Shown here: positions 35,501 to 44,518 of the stretch, one piece after another | Layout: each line of letters begins with the position of its first letter | Position numbering within the stretch: the stretch's first letter is position 1 | Assembly: GCA_015296085.1 (NCBI GenBank) | Contig: DVDT01000105.1 | Coordinates: 82,346-146,345, forward strand | From: Trichormus sp. M33_DOE_039 | Lineage (GTDB): Bacteria; Cyanobacteriota; Cyanobacteriia; Cyanobacteriales; Nostocaceae | Direction of reading: 5' to 3' | DNA: 64,000 nucleotides | The notes under the pieces: generated by a model | The model's database searches: none | What the model saw: only the letters and a program-made list of their open reading frames with translations | What the model was told of the DNA's origin: nothing | Position numbers and translations under genes: made by a program

Positions 35501-38500
35501 CCAACCACCATAGGGGATGCACTCCTTCTAACAAGACCAGCAAACCACCTATTGATAATAGTTGCTTAATGTGTTTTACAGTTTGCTGTAAATCTTGGGT
35601 GGCGTGGAGAACGTTAGCAGCGATGACGATATCAAAGTTATTTTCTGTCAAACCTTGAGTTGATGGAGGCTTTTCTGCATCAAACAACTGATATCGCACA
35701 CAGGAATAATCTGAGAATTGTTGCTGTGCTTTACTGAGGAATAGGGGTGAAACATCAGTGAAGAAATATTCAATTTTTCTCTGTGCGAGTTCTGGTAGCA
35801 GATGTGCGGTAGTTCCCCCAGTTCCCGCACCTATTTCCAGAATCCGCAGGGGTTGTTCTGGTGGGATGTCGGCTATGGCCGTCATTATCGCCTGTTTTAC
35901 CAAGCTATTCATCATTTTGGCAATGGGTGAATTTTGGTAAAGTTGCGTCAGGTCACTTAAGTCTCCTTGGGGAAACAATAACTGTAAGGGGTCTGTGTTT
36001 CCCTGCAAAACTTCTGCTAAGTGGCTGGTACAACGTTCCAGTAAATTTAATTCCGATGTGGCGTTGGGATATGCTTGACGCAGCTGGGCAAAGATGGGGG
36101 TAGGTGTCGTGTTTGGGAGTCTTTGTCTAACTCGCCAATGTTCTCCTTGAGGCTGTAATATTTCTTCGGCTTGGAGAATTTGGCATAAATGCTGATATAG
36201 TTTCTCATGTTGGCTGACTATGCCCAATTTCTGCATTGTTTCTCTGACAGAAAATTCCTCACCAGCTTTTAATGGTAGTTGCAGTTGTTGAAATGTTTCT
36301 AATATACAAGCAACACTCAACTTTTCTAGTTGAGATGATAGGGATAGGTAATTATCTAAGTCTGACTGATGAAATAGTTGCTGAAGTTTTGAGTCAGTAA
36401 TTGCGGTGGGAGTCAGTAAGCGATGGTTAATTAGGGGTTTTTCTTGCCACGCCATACTATATAGCCAATCATGCCATTTGTGTAATTGTCTGACTGGTTG
36501 AATTTGTAAACCCTGGATCGTGGCAATTAATTTACCATCGGGATGGAAAATTTGGATATCAGCGATATAGTTTGATGTGTCGCGTAGTTTTACATGACTC
36601 CAGATGTGATTTTGTAGGTGTTTTTCTCCATACCAATTTACTTGTTCTATGGCTACAGGTAGGTAAGCTGTTAGTGTTTGAGAGTCGAATATAATTGCTC
36701 CCATTACTTGTAAACAAGCATCTAATAAGATAGGGTGAAGTTGATAGGGAGAGATATCGATTTCTGGAGATAAATTGATTTCGCCTAAAGCTTGTTTTTC
36801 GCCTCGCCAAAGATGTTGAATAGCTTGGAAGAATTTGCCGTATTTTACTCCTACCTGTTGACAGGTTTGATAGTAGGTGGTGAGGTTAATTTCTTGCTTG
36901 CAAGTTATTTGTAGGTGTGTAAGATTTAGAGGCGAAGGAGAGGGTGGTAATAGATTTTGAATAATGCCAGTGGCGTGAGTTGTATGGGTATACAGAGGGT
37001 TTTCTATCTCGTGATTGTCTAAAGATATGATTTCAAATTGGTAATTTTGTTGTTCTAAGGGGGTGAGGATTAATTGTAGGGTAATATTTGGTGTTTCTGT
37101 TAAAGATAGTACTTGGACAATTTGAATGTTTTGAATAATGCAAGCATGAGATTTAAACACTGCCTTAGCGGCTGCGATCGCCATCTCTAAATAACCCGCA
37201 GCAGGCATAATGATCTTACCAAAAACTTGATGTTGCTGTAAGAAATTTAGGTGATTTTGAGGGAGTAAGTTTTGGAAATATATTTTCTCTGATTTCGCTA
37301 ATTGTAATTTCTGTCCTAATAAGGGATGACAATTAGCAGCTTGGGAAAATAGAGGTGGGATGACATCAAGTTTTTCTACCCAAAATTGCTGACGTTGAAA
37401 TGAATATGTTGGTAGAATTACTCGTTGATGCGGTTCATGTCCATTGAAGTTTTCCCAGTTTATATCAATGCCTTGCATATATAATGATGCAAGGCTGGAT
37501 AAGATTGTCTTGACATCACTTTGTCCGGGACGTAAACTTGGCAACCAGGAATAATTTTCTGCCGATAAACAGATTTTACCCATACTCAATAAGGTGGGTT
37601 TTGTTCCAATCTCTAGAAAAGTTCCGCAGTTTTCTTGGGCTAATGTTTCCATCCCCAGTGCAAATTGTACTGGTTGCAAAATATGCTGACACCAATACTC
37701 GGCGTTAGCAATTTCTGTACCTATGACTTTACCAGTGATGTTAGAAATTATCTGTATTTTTGGTGGATGAAAACTAATACTCTCCACTACTTGTCTAAAT
37801 TCCTCTATCATTGATTCCATTAAGGGGGAATGAAAAGCGTGAGAAACTGACAAGGAAGTGATTTGAATTCCGTGATTTTGCAGAATTTCTGCAAGTTGTT
37901 CAATTGCTATTTGTTCACCGGAAATAACTATATTATTGGGGGAATTGATGGCAGCGATAGTAATTTGTTGAGAGTATGGCTGGAGATATTTTTCTATATC
38001 TGTAGCTGATATCGTCACAGCCAACATTTTCCCACCGTCAGGCAATTGTTGCATCAAACGAGCGCGGTTAGCAATTAATTTCAGTGCGTCTGACAGACTG
38101 AAGACACCTGCAATACAAGCTGCGACATATTCCCCCAAGCTATGTCCCATGAGGAAATCAGGTGTGATTCCCCAGTGTAGCCACAGTTGACATAGGGCGT
38201 ATTCGAGGACAAATAAGGCGGGTTGGGTGTAGATGGTTTGCGAAAGGGTGTGGAGGGAAAGATGGCTTTTGCCTTCTGCGGCGAATAAAATTGAACGTAA
38301 ATCTAAACCCAACTGGGGATACAATAACTCACAACAATGATCAACTTGTTGGCGAAAATAGGGTTGGGTGTTGTATAGTTCCCTCGCCATATTGACGTAC
38401 TGGCTACCTTGTCCGGTGAAGAGAAAGGCAATTTTGGGTTGATGAGGGGTAATTGCTTGACTGGGAGATGTTTCTGCGGTATTTTTCAGGTAATTACATA

Positions 38501-40112
38501 ATTTCTCATAAGCTACACTACAAGAATTGGCGGTTATCGCCACCCGATGAAAGAAGTGCGATCGCCCGACGTTAGAAGTAAAGCAAATATCAGCCAAGTT
38601 ACTCTCCGACTGCGAACCCAAGTATTTCACGTATTCCCCTACAAGTTCTCGCAATGCCTGGGGTGTTTTGGCGGAGATAGTTAGTAAATGACATCGCCCT
38701 GCTTCCTGCTGCCAGTGGAAATTTTCAACAGGGGTGAAATCCTCTAAAATTAGATGTACATTCGTCCCACTCATCCCGAAGGAACTGATTCCAGCGATAC
38801 GTTTACCGCTTTCACTCTGCCAAGAAGTTAATTGAGTCGGGACGGTAACCAGTAATTTCTGCCACGGAATGTAGGGATTTGGTTGTTGCAAGTGGAGATG
38901 GGCAGGAATTTGTTGGTGTTGGAGTCCCAGAATTACTTTAATTAATCCTGCAACACCAGCTGCACCTTCTAAATGTCCGATGTTGGTTTTCACAGAACCA
39001 ATCGATAAGGGTTGATTGGCTGTTCTCCCTTCACCTAATACCTTAGCTAGTGCTAAAACTTCGATGGGGTCGCCGAGAACTGTACCGGTGCCATGCAGTT
39101 CACTATACTGGACTTGCTGTGGTTCTATCTGGGCATTTTGCAAAGCTTGACGAATGAGGGCTTCTTGGGCTGTACCATTAGGGGCTGTCAAACCGTTGCT
39201 GCTACCGTCATGATTGACTGCCGAACCACGAATTACCGCTAAGATGGGGTCACGGTTAGCGATCGCATCTCGCAATTTTTTCAAGACAACAATGCCACAA
39301 CCTTCACCCCGTCCGTAACCATCAGCCGCCGCATCTAAGGTTTTACAACGTCCATCAGCGGCTAAGGCTTTCAACTTACAAAAGCCAATCATCGGTTCTG
39401 GGGCTAAGATTAAATTCACGCCTCCCGCCAATGCCATGTCAGATTCACCATTACGCAAACTTTGACAGGCTAAATGTACCCCCAGCAAAGAGGAGGAACA
39501 GGTTGTATCTAGTTGCATCACAGTTCCTTGCAACCCTAATACATAGGCGATGCGTCCGGCGGCGATGCTGCGAGTGTTTCCTAGACTGCTAAAAGCATCA
39601 ATCCGCGTAGGCAGGGAAAGGTTATATTTGGCATAGTCATCAAAACAGAGTCCGATATATACTGATGTCTTGCTACCTTTGAGTTTTTGGGTCGATTGCC
39701 CAGCGCGTTCTAAAGCTTCGTGACAAACTTCCAATAGTAGACGTTGTTGGGGATCGATGACTGCGGCTTCACGGGGCGAAATGCCGAAAAACTGGGCATC
39801 AAATTCGTCTACTCGGTCGATAAAATGACCGTAGCGAGTGTACATTTTCCCTGGTGTGTCGGGATTTTCATCGTAGTAATGCGCCACATCCCAACGTTGG
39901 GAGGGAATCTCTTGGACTGCATTCACGCCATCTCGTAACAATTGCCAAAATGCTTCGGGATTGTTCGCACCACCAGGAAAACGACAAGCCATCCCAATGA
40001 TAGCGATGGGTGCGGTTTGTTGTGCTTCTAAGGCTGCTAATTCGGCTCGCAGTTGTCGCATTTCTAGGAGTGCGTCTTTGAGCAGTGTTTGGTAGTTGGG
40101 TAAGTCAGTCAT
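32586..40112 (-). CDS. Type I polyketide synthase module, KS-AT-DH-MT-ER-KR-ACP (2508 aa)
   Basis: It has the same domain order as its downstream neighbour and is clearly its paralogue. KS cysteine is in LDTTCSSSLLGVHLA (Thr where Ala is usual), with histidines in ELHGTGTVLGDP and KTNIGHLEGAAG. AT (about 557-870) has GHSLGEYVA and HAFHSP, predicting malonyl-CoA. DH has the intact QHQVFGKIIMP motif near 957 and DACLQ. The C-methyltransferase motif LEIGAGTGGTTAHLLPE is near 1420. ER (GCECVGEVVAIGAG, HAAAGGVGQAAIQIAH) starts near 1820. KR (YLITGGLGGLGLLVAEW) is near 2129 with SPGQANHVAANTFLD, where His replaces the usual catalytic Tyr. ACP is TGFFDLGMDSLTAIEFKNR near 2430. No release domain is present. 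It follows the loading gene by 80 bases and should accept the acyl chain from that gene's ACP. Confidence 0.95.
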   Translation of the reverse strand: MTDLPNYQTLLKDALLEMRQLRAELAALEAQQTAPIAIIGMACRFPGGANNPEAFWQLLRDGVNAVQEIPSQRWDVAHYYDENPDTPGKMYTRYGHFIDRVDEFDAQFFGISPREAAVIDPQQRLLLEVCHEALERAGQSTQKLKGSKTSVYIGLCFDDYAKYNLSLPTRIDAFSSLGNTRSIAAGRIAYVLGLQGTVMQLDTTCSSSLLGVHLACQSLRNGESDMALAGGVNLILAPEPMIGFCKLKALAADGRCKTLDAAADGYGRGEGCGIVVLKKLRDAIANRDPILAVIRGSAVNHDGSSNGLTAPNGTAQEALIRQALQNAQIEPQQVQYSELHGTGTVLGDPIEVLALAKVLGEGRTANQPLSIGSVKTNIGHLEGAAGVAGLIKVILGLQHQQIPAHLHLQQPNPYIPWQKLLVTVPTQLTSWQSESGKRIAGISSFGMSGTNVHLILEDFTPVENFHWQQEAGRCHLLTISAKTPQALRELVGEYVKYLGSQSESNLADICFTSNVGRSHFFHRVAITANSCSVAYEKLCNYLKNTAETSPSQAITPHQPKIAFLFTGQGSQYVNMARELYNTQPYFRQQVDHCCELLYPQLGLDLRSILFAAEGKSHLSLHTLSQTIYTQPALFVLEYALCQLWLHWGITPDFLMGHSLGEYVAACIAGVFSLSDALKLIANRARLMQQLPDGGKMLAVTISATDIEKYLQPYSQQITIAAINSPNNIVISGEQIAIEQLAEILQNHGIQITSLSVSHAFHSPLMESMIEEFRQVVESISFHPPKIQIISNITGKVIGTEIANAEYWCQHILQPVQFALGMETLAQENCGTFLEIGTKPTLLSMGKICLSAENYSWLPSLRPGQSDVKTILSSLASLYMQGIDINWENFNGHEPHQRVILPTYSFQRQQFWVEKLDVIPPLFSQAANCHPLLGQKLQLAKSEKIYFQNLLPQNHLNFLQQHQVFGKIIMPAAGYLEMAIAAAKAVFKSHACIIQNIQIVQVLSLTETPNITLQLILTPLEQQNYQFEIISLDNHEIENPLYTHTTHATGIIQNLLPPSPSPLNLTHLQITCKQEINLTTYYQTCQQVGVKYGKFFQAIQHLWRGEKQALGEINLSPEIDISPYQLHPILLDACLQVMGAIIFDSQTLTAYLPVAIEQVNWYGEKHLQNHIWSHVKLRDTSNYIADIQIFHPDGKLIATIQGLQIQPVRQLHKWHDWLYSMAWQEKPLINHRLLTPTAITDSKLQQLFHQSDLDNYLSLSSQLEKLSVACILETFQQLQLPLKAGEEFSVRETMQKLGIVSQHEKLYQHLCQILQAEEILQPQGEHWRVRQRLPNTTPTPIFAQLRQAYPNATSELNLLERCTSHLAEVLQGNTDPLQLLFPQGDLSDLTQLYQNSPIAKMMNSLVKQAIMTAIADIPPEQPLRILEIGAGTGGTTAHLLPELAQRKIEYFFTDVSPLFLSKAQQQFSDYSCVRYQLFDAEKPPSTQGLTENNFDIVIAANVLHATQDLQQTVKHIKQLLSIGGLLVLLEGVHPLWWLDLIFGLTEGWWRFQDHALRPHHPLISSAQWQELLTQEGFESSIQLTKTTGNQAVIVAKTPLSALESDNWLILADRQGVGQKLATHLQAKGVTCHLIFADSELSNLPSSASHLINLWGLDVPIPDELTTEQLMETQQMLCESLLYWLHNNLEIQVLPQWWLVTQGAVNTGKDITINGLAATSMWGISKVIQLEHPELNCRCLDLDPTRTAAEQIDILLEELLANSPETEIAWRAETRYAARLTQTPLCASAPPCGNSEALLREGNQRLTIQQRGTLENLSFQTVNRTSPSRGEIEICVQATGLNFRDVLNALDLYPGEAGLLGCECVGEVVAIGAGVEHLQIGQRVMALASGSFSQYVTMNAAIAIPLPQHLSIIEGATIPAAFLTAFYTLHQLAKIRPGDKVLIHAAAGGVGQAAIQIAHLAGVDIFATASPQKWETLRNLGVKQIFNSRTLDFSDEILAQTQGEGVDIVLNSLRGDFIAASLAVLKPQGRFVEIGKIDVWTEEQVKQVKPDADYFLVDLVDLCKQQPELVQHMLQQLAQEFEQRRLQPLAAKVFSMTQIVDAFRYMQQGKHMGKVVGEWGLGNSLYPLQENGTYLITGGLGGLGLLVAEWLVKMGAGHLLLLGRNAPTPDVVSRIQTLEAAGVKVAIAQVDVSQTAAFSNILTEIENSEYPLAGIIHAAGVLDDGALLQMNWERFQRVMAAKVMGAWNLHTLTQHLPLDFFVLFSSATALLGSPGQANHVAANTFLDTLAHYRTTQGLPALSINWGVWSEVGSAIHATSQMQQRGIGAIAPADGIQILQHLMTQPLTQVGVVPIDWRKFAQQGFTSQFFEYFYTSKTPEIAQTPLPQSPNGDLLARFSQLDKQAGDELLETYVREQLAKVLGFSPAAINSHTGFFDLGMDSLTAIEFKNRLQTDLQCTLPSTIAFDYPNIQALIRYLSDEVLPSQDTHIEPELSEADIAELLAQELEQLN

Positions 40113-40155
40113 ACGAGTTTTTTAACGCAAAGTGACGCAAAGGAACGCAGAGAGG
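40113..40155 (-). repeat. TTTGCGTTAAAA-type repeat before a PKS start
   Basis: On the minus strand the units TGCGTTCC, TTTGCGTC and TTTGCGTT lead into AAAAAACTCGT just before the ATG at 40112. It is one of three occurrences of this repeat abutting start codons in the window. Confidence 0.55.
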
Positions 40156-40192
40156 ACAGAAACTCTGCGCCTGGAGGGTCTCTGCATGAAAC

Positions 40193-43100
40193 TTATTTCA
40201 TCTGAGGTTTGCGGTGACGAGCGATCGCAATTTCTTGGCTTAATAGTTGTGCTATATCTGTAGTCGATAAGTCATCTAAATTGCTATCTGCATGAGGTAC
40301 AGAATTATCCGTGGAAACCTCTCCCAAGTATTTAGCTAGGGCGGTAATGGTGGGAAAGTTCCAAGCGATAGTCACATCTAAAGGTGGGGAAATCTGCAAC
40401 CAATCTTGTAAATCTTGGGTTAATTCTACAGCCGTTACCGAATCCATCCCGTAGTCAGCAAAGGCTTTATTCACATCTATGGTAGAAATTGGCTGTCGCA
40501 ATTTTTGAGCAATCCAATTTTTTAACCAGGTTTGGATTTCTGAGGACGTATTGATGACTGGTAAATCTGCTGTTGGTGGAGTGAACTGGGGAAAGTTTTC
40601 CGCAGACTGACGCAAGAATTCATCTAATTCCTGTGCTTCTCCAGCCAAGGTTTGTTCAATATCACCGATGGTTTGTGTGTACTCGTTGATGTGATGGACT
40701 AAACTTTGGGAACTGAGAAATAATAAGTTATCGCTGTTAAAACTCAAAATTTGCTGTAGTTGTTCATTAAACCGATGTTTTACCCAAGGAATTGCCGATT
40801 GATCAGCTAATACTGCCCATAGTATCGCCTCTGTTGCGAGTTTACCGAGTTGATGGTAAACCCAACGCTGAACTGTGGTGTTAGCATCATCAAAGAACCG
40901 GGCGCGAACTTTATCGACAGCATCCTGTAACTTCTGTCCTACTTCGACTGTGCCTAAAGTTTGACAGAGGAAATTTTGCAGTGTCTCCCCTTGTTTGAGA
41001 ACACGCGCACCCAAAAATCCGCACAAAGTTTCTGTAGGCCCTTCAAATATCCGCAAAACTCGCGCATCTCGGAGAATCTGCGGTGCAATATTACTTTCTA
41101 TATATCCTCTTCCTCCTAAAGTTTGTACCAATAAATCTGCTGCTTGCCAATAGAATTCCGGTGCAGAAATTTTACAAGCCGCATAAACTTCCGCCGGGAC
41201 AGTCTCACCTGCGTCGAGTAATTTCCCTACCCGCATCACCAAACTTTTCACAACTGTAATGGCATTGGTCAATTCTTGCAGACGATGTAAAACTATCGGA
41301 TGGTCGAGTAACTTACCTGTAGCGATTTGTCTCCGTCCACTATAACGCCACATTAATTGTACACAGCGTTGCATCCCACCAACACAAGCAGCTGCGATCG
41401 CTAGCCTCCCATACATCATCGCATCTTGGGCTACATTCATCCCCTGACCAACTTCACCCAACAGTTGTGCTGATGTCACCGGAATATCTTCTAAATAAAC
41501 CGTATTCTGCACCATTCCTCGCATTCCCATCGTTAGTGCTTCTGCACCTTGACGTAAACCAGGACTACCCCGACGCACCACAAAGCCGCTAATGCCATGC
41601 TGATGTTTCACAAACACATTAATCACACCAGCCCAAGCCGCCGAACCACTCCAAATCTTTTCACCCCGCAACCGCCAACCATCACCGTCACTAATTGCCT
41701 GTGATTGTATAGCTTGAGGATTAGCACCCGCACCCATTTCCGTCAGTGCAAAAGCTGCTAATTCTCGTCCCGTAGCTAAAATTGGTAAAAGTTCTGCCTG
41801 TAAAGATGGTGTGCCGTACAGTAATATTGGACGCACCCCTAAGACATTATTCAACCCTACAAACAAAGCTAAAGTCGGATCAATTGCCCCAAGCTGTTGT
41901 ATAATTCTGATGGTGTCCGTATATCCCAACCCCAACCCACCATACCTGGACGGTACTTGCATCCCCAATAAACCTTGATTGCCAAAATCTAAAACAATGT
42001 GGGGCGAAATACAACGGCGTTCATCCATCAAACGCGAATTAATATGATGGCGAGCATAATCTCGTAACCACGCAATCAAACTATCTACTACCTCTGTCTT
42101 CTCCTCTGTGCGTCCAGCATTTGTATAATGTCTTTGATAGGAGAAGTTGAGATCTACCGCCGCCACTTTGTCTTGTTTCTGCTCCTCTATGTGATCCCAT
42201 CGGCAAATCACATTCAAACCCTGATTCACAAACTCATCCCGACAAGCATAACGCTGCACCTTCCCACTAGAAGTCTTGGGAATACTACTGGGTTTAAGCA
42301 AACATATTGCATACACCTGCAAACCAAACTCACGAGAAATAGCAGCACGAATCGCCGTCATGATGCCATCTTCATCAAGTTTGCGCCAACTACTCCGTTC
42401 TACTTCCTGAACAACTACTAACTGTTCTTCCCCAGCCACTTCCACACTAAATGCTGCACCCCAATAAGCACTCAAGGCTGTATGACATTGGGCAACGGTC
42501 GCTTCAATATCCTGAGGATAGTAGTTTTGTCCTCGAATGATCATGACATCTTTGATTCTGCCGGTGACAAACAACTCACCCTCAAGTAAATAACCCAAGT
42601 CCCCTGTGCGTAAAAAACCACCAGTTCCCGAAGCTAACGCCGCTTGAAAAGTTGTAGCCGTTTCTTGAGGACGTTGCCAATAACCTTGCGCTACACTTTC
42701 ACCCTTAACCCAAATTTCCCCTTCTTCCCCTGCTGCACAAGGTTGTCGAGATTCTGGATTAACTATAATTACAGTTTGGTCATCACTGGGAGAACCACAA
42801 CTGACCAAAGTTTGAGTAGTATGATAGAATACCGGGTTAACCTTGGTTTTACCAGTCACAAACAAAGTCGCCTCAGCTAGACCATAGCAAGGATAAAACG
42901 CTTCCCGGCGAAATCCATAAGGTGCAAAAACAGTTGCAAATCTTTCTAATGTATCCTGACGAATTGGTTCTGCACCTGTAAATGCTACCTCCCAACTACT
43001 CAAATCTAAATCTTGGCATTCCTCTGGACGGATTTTGCGGACACACATTTCATAGGCGAAATTGGGTGCGCCGCTAGTTGTACCACGAACTTGAGAAATT

Positions 43101-43873
43101 GCTTGCAACCAACGAATGGGTTTTTGCAAAAAAGCTACAGGAGACATCAAGGTGAGTGGAAAACCACCATACAACGGCTGCAAAATTCCCCCAATCAAAC
43201 CCATGTCATGGTATGGTGGCAACCAACTGACAAATTTGGTACTAGGGGAATGTCCAAAGCGTTGATAAATTTGCCCTAAGTTATGCAGCAAATTGCCGTG
43301 ACTCAGCATCACTCCTTTGGGTGTGCCGGTAGAACCAGAAGTATATTGTAGTAAAGCCAGACTATTGGCTGTGAGTAGAGGAGTCTGCCAAGCCTCACCT
43401 ACAGATAAAATCATGCTATCTGTAGCAATTTTCGGTAAGCCCTCAATCGCAGTACCTTCTGCTACCTCTTTTAGAGAATTATCTAAGGATACGGTTGTCA
43501 AAATCCCCTTGGCTTGGGCATCTTCGCTAATTGCCAACAACCTTGTTATGTTGTGATTGCGACGTGGTGGGTATACGGGAACTGCAACCACCCCTGCATA
43601 AAAGCAACCCATAATTGCCGCAAGCAGTTCCAACCCTGGCGGATACATTAATAACACACGTTCTCCCTGTCGGTGCATCGCTTGCAAATGCACTGCTACT
43701 GCTCGTGCTTTTTGGTCTAACTCCGCATAGGTAAGATGCTCTTGTTTGTCATCTTGCCAAAACGTAAAACCTAGAGCATCACCTTGTTGTTGCGTCCATG
43801 CACGTAAGACATGCACAAGTGTCGCCGCATGGTGGGGATCTAATGAGAATATTTCTCGTTGGCGGTTAATCAT
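40193..43873 (-). CDS. Fatty acyl-AMP ligase / acyl-CoA dehydrogenase / ACP fusion, PKS loading enzyme
   Basis: The 1226-residue protein begins with a fatty acyl-AMP ligase (residues about 1-590): LQYTSGSTGTPKGVMLSH is the ATP loop, CYGLAEATLFVTG follows, and GRIKDVMIIRGQNYYPQDIE is the hinge and C-terminal region, typical of FAALs that load fatty acids onto carrier proteins. An acyl-CoA dehydrogenase domain (about 600-1010) has LLGMQVPSRYGGLGLGYTD, FALTEMGAGANPQ and RVLRIFEGPTETL, the last containing the catalytic glutamate. The ACP (about 1110-1190) has AFADYGMDSVTAVELTQ with the serine for phosphopantetheine. A likely role is to activate a fatty acid, load it onto its own ACP, and desaturate it at alpha,beta before passing it to the PKS at 32586-40112. 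It is the first gene of the three-gene operon. The chain length cannot be read from sequence. Confidence 0.93.
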   Translation of the reverse strand: MINRQREIFSLDPHHAATLVHVLRAWTQQQGDALGFTFWQDDKQEHLTYAELDQKARAVAVHLQAMHRQGERVLLMYPPGLELLAAIMGCFYAGVVAVPVYPPRRNHNITRLLAISEDAQAKGILTTVSLDNSLKEVAEGTAIEGLPKIATDSMILSVGEAWQTPLLTANSLALLQYTSGSTGTPKGVMLSHGNLLHNLGQIYQRFGHSPSTKFVSWLPPYHDMGLIGGILQPLYGGFPLTLMSPVAFLQKPIRWLQAISQVRGTTSGAPNFAYEMCVRKIRPEECQDLDLSSWEVAFTGAEPIRQDTLERFATVFAPYGFRREAFYPCYGLAEATLFVTGKTKVNPVFYHTTQTLVSCGSPSDDQTVIIVNPESRQPCAAGEEGEIWVKGESVAQGYWQRPQETATTFQAALASGTGGFLRTGDLGYLLEGELFVTGRIKDVMIIRGQNYYPQDIEATVAQCHTALSAYWGAAFSVEVAGEEQLVVVQEVERSSWRKLDEDGIMTAIRAAISREFGLQVYAICLLKPSSIPKTSSGKVQRYACRDEFVNQGLNVICRWDHIEEQKQDKVAAVDLNFSYQRHYTNAGRTEEKTEVVDSLIAWLRDYARHHINSRLMDERRCISPHIVLDFGNQGLLGMQVPSRYGGLGLGYTDTIRIIQQLGAIDPTLALFVGLNNVLGVRPILLYGTPSLQAELLPILATGRELAAFALTEMGAGANPQAIQSQAISDGDGWRLRGEKIWSGSAAWAGVINVFVKHQHGISGFVVRRGSPGLRQGAEALTMGMRGMVQNTVYLEDIPVTSAQLLGEVGQGMNVAQDAMMYGRLAIAAACVGGMQRCVQLMWRYSGRRQIATGKLLDHPIVLHRLQELTNAITVVKSLVMRVGKLLDAGETVPAEVYAACKISAPEFYWQAADLLVQTLGGRGYIESNIAPQILRDARVLRIFEGPTETLCGFLGARVLKQGETLQNFLCQTLGTVEVGQKLQDAVDKVRARFFDDANTTVQRWVYHQLGKLATEAILWAVLADQSAIPWVKHRFNEQLQQILSFNSDNLLFLSSQSLVHHINEYTQTIGDIEQTLAGEAQELDEFLRQSAENFPQFTPPTADLPVINTSSEIQTWLKNWIAQKLRQPISTIDVNKAFADYGMDSVTAVELTQDLQDWLQISPPLDVTIAWNFPTITALAKYLGEVSTDNSVPHADSNLDDLSTTDIAQLLSQEIAIARHRKPQMK

Positions 43874-44518
43874 TATGTACTAATTCGCCTTGGGGGAATG
43901 AAATTAGCTAAAAGGGTTTGTGAAAAATTTGCACTTTTCAACTGCGCTTCTCGGCAGTCACATTTTGGTCTGGACTCAATCACCAATACCTTAGTGATAG
44001 ATATTTCACTGATGGTCAGTATAGCTGATTGTTGATGATTTTACTAGAAGCTGAGGAGACTGTGTTTAACTTGCTTGTCTGAGTACAGATAAAAACAGAA
44101 TTTTTTTACAATCTAAGCTCTGCAATCTAAGGTATATTATTTTTAATAAATTTTCTCAATAATTTTGATGGCAATAGCTCTATTTATTTGAGCTTGCAGA
44201 ATGAAATATTGAACCGTAGATTTTGTTGAATGTTATCAGCTTGATCAATCAATTTGCATCAGGAATTATCTGTTGCAAACACTGACTTCACACTAAATTG
44301 CCCACTTGATTTTGCAATGAATGATTATTGTCTAGAAAAATTATGTCAGCAAAGCATTACTGCCCAGAGTTGCTATCTCTGTTATCAAGCTTAAAAAAAA
44401 TGGTAATATCCTATTCTAGCTAATTGCATAGCAGAAAAATTTCTCCCCCACATATCACTACACTCTTCTCCTGATCTGCAAGAGTCTACCACCAGTTAAA
44501 TTAGGAAAATCGGTATTT
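43874..44518. other. Divergent promoter region between PKS operon and TonB receptor
   Basis: This 645-base AT-rich stretch must hold promoters for the PKS operon (minus) and the TonB receptor (plus). I see a weak Fur-like run at about 44314-44332 (GCAATGAATGATTATTGTC) but too few matches to call it. No gene is seen. Confidence 0.45.

Noticed and set aside
44314..44332. Possible Fur box upstream of the TonB receptor
   Set aside because: Only part of the palindromic iron-box pattern is matched and the region is AT-rich, so chance matches are expected. A DNA-binding assay or motif scan would be needed.
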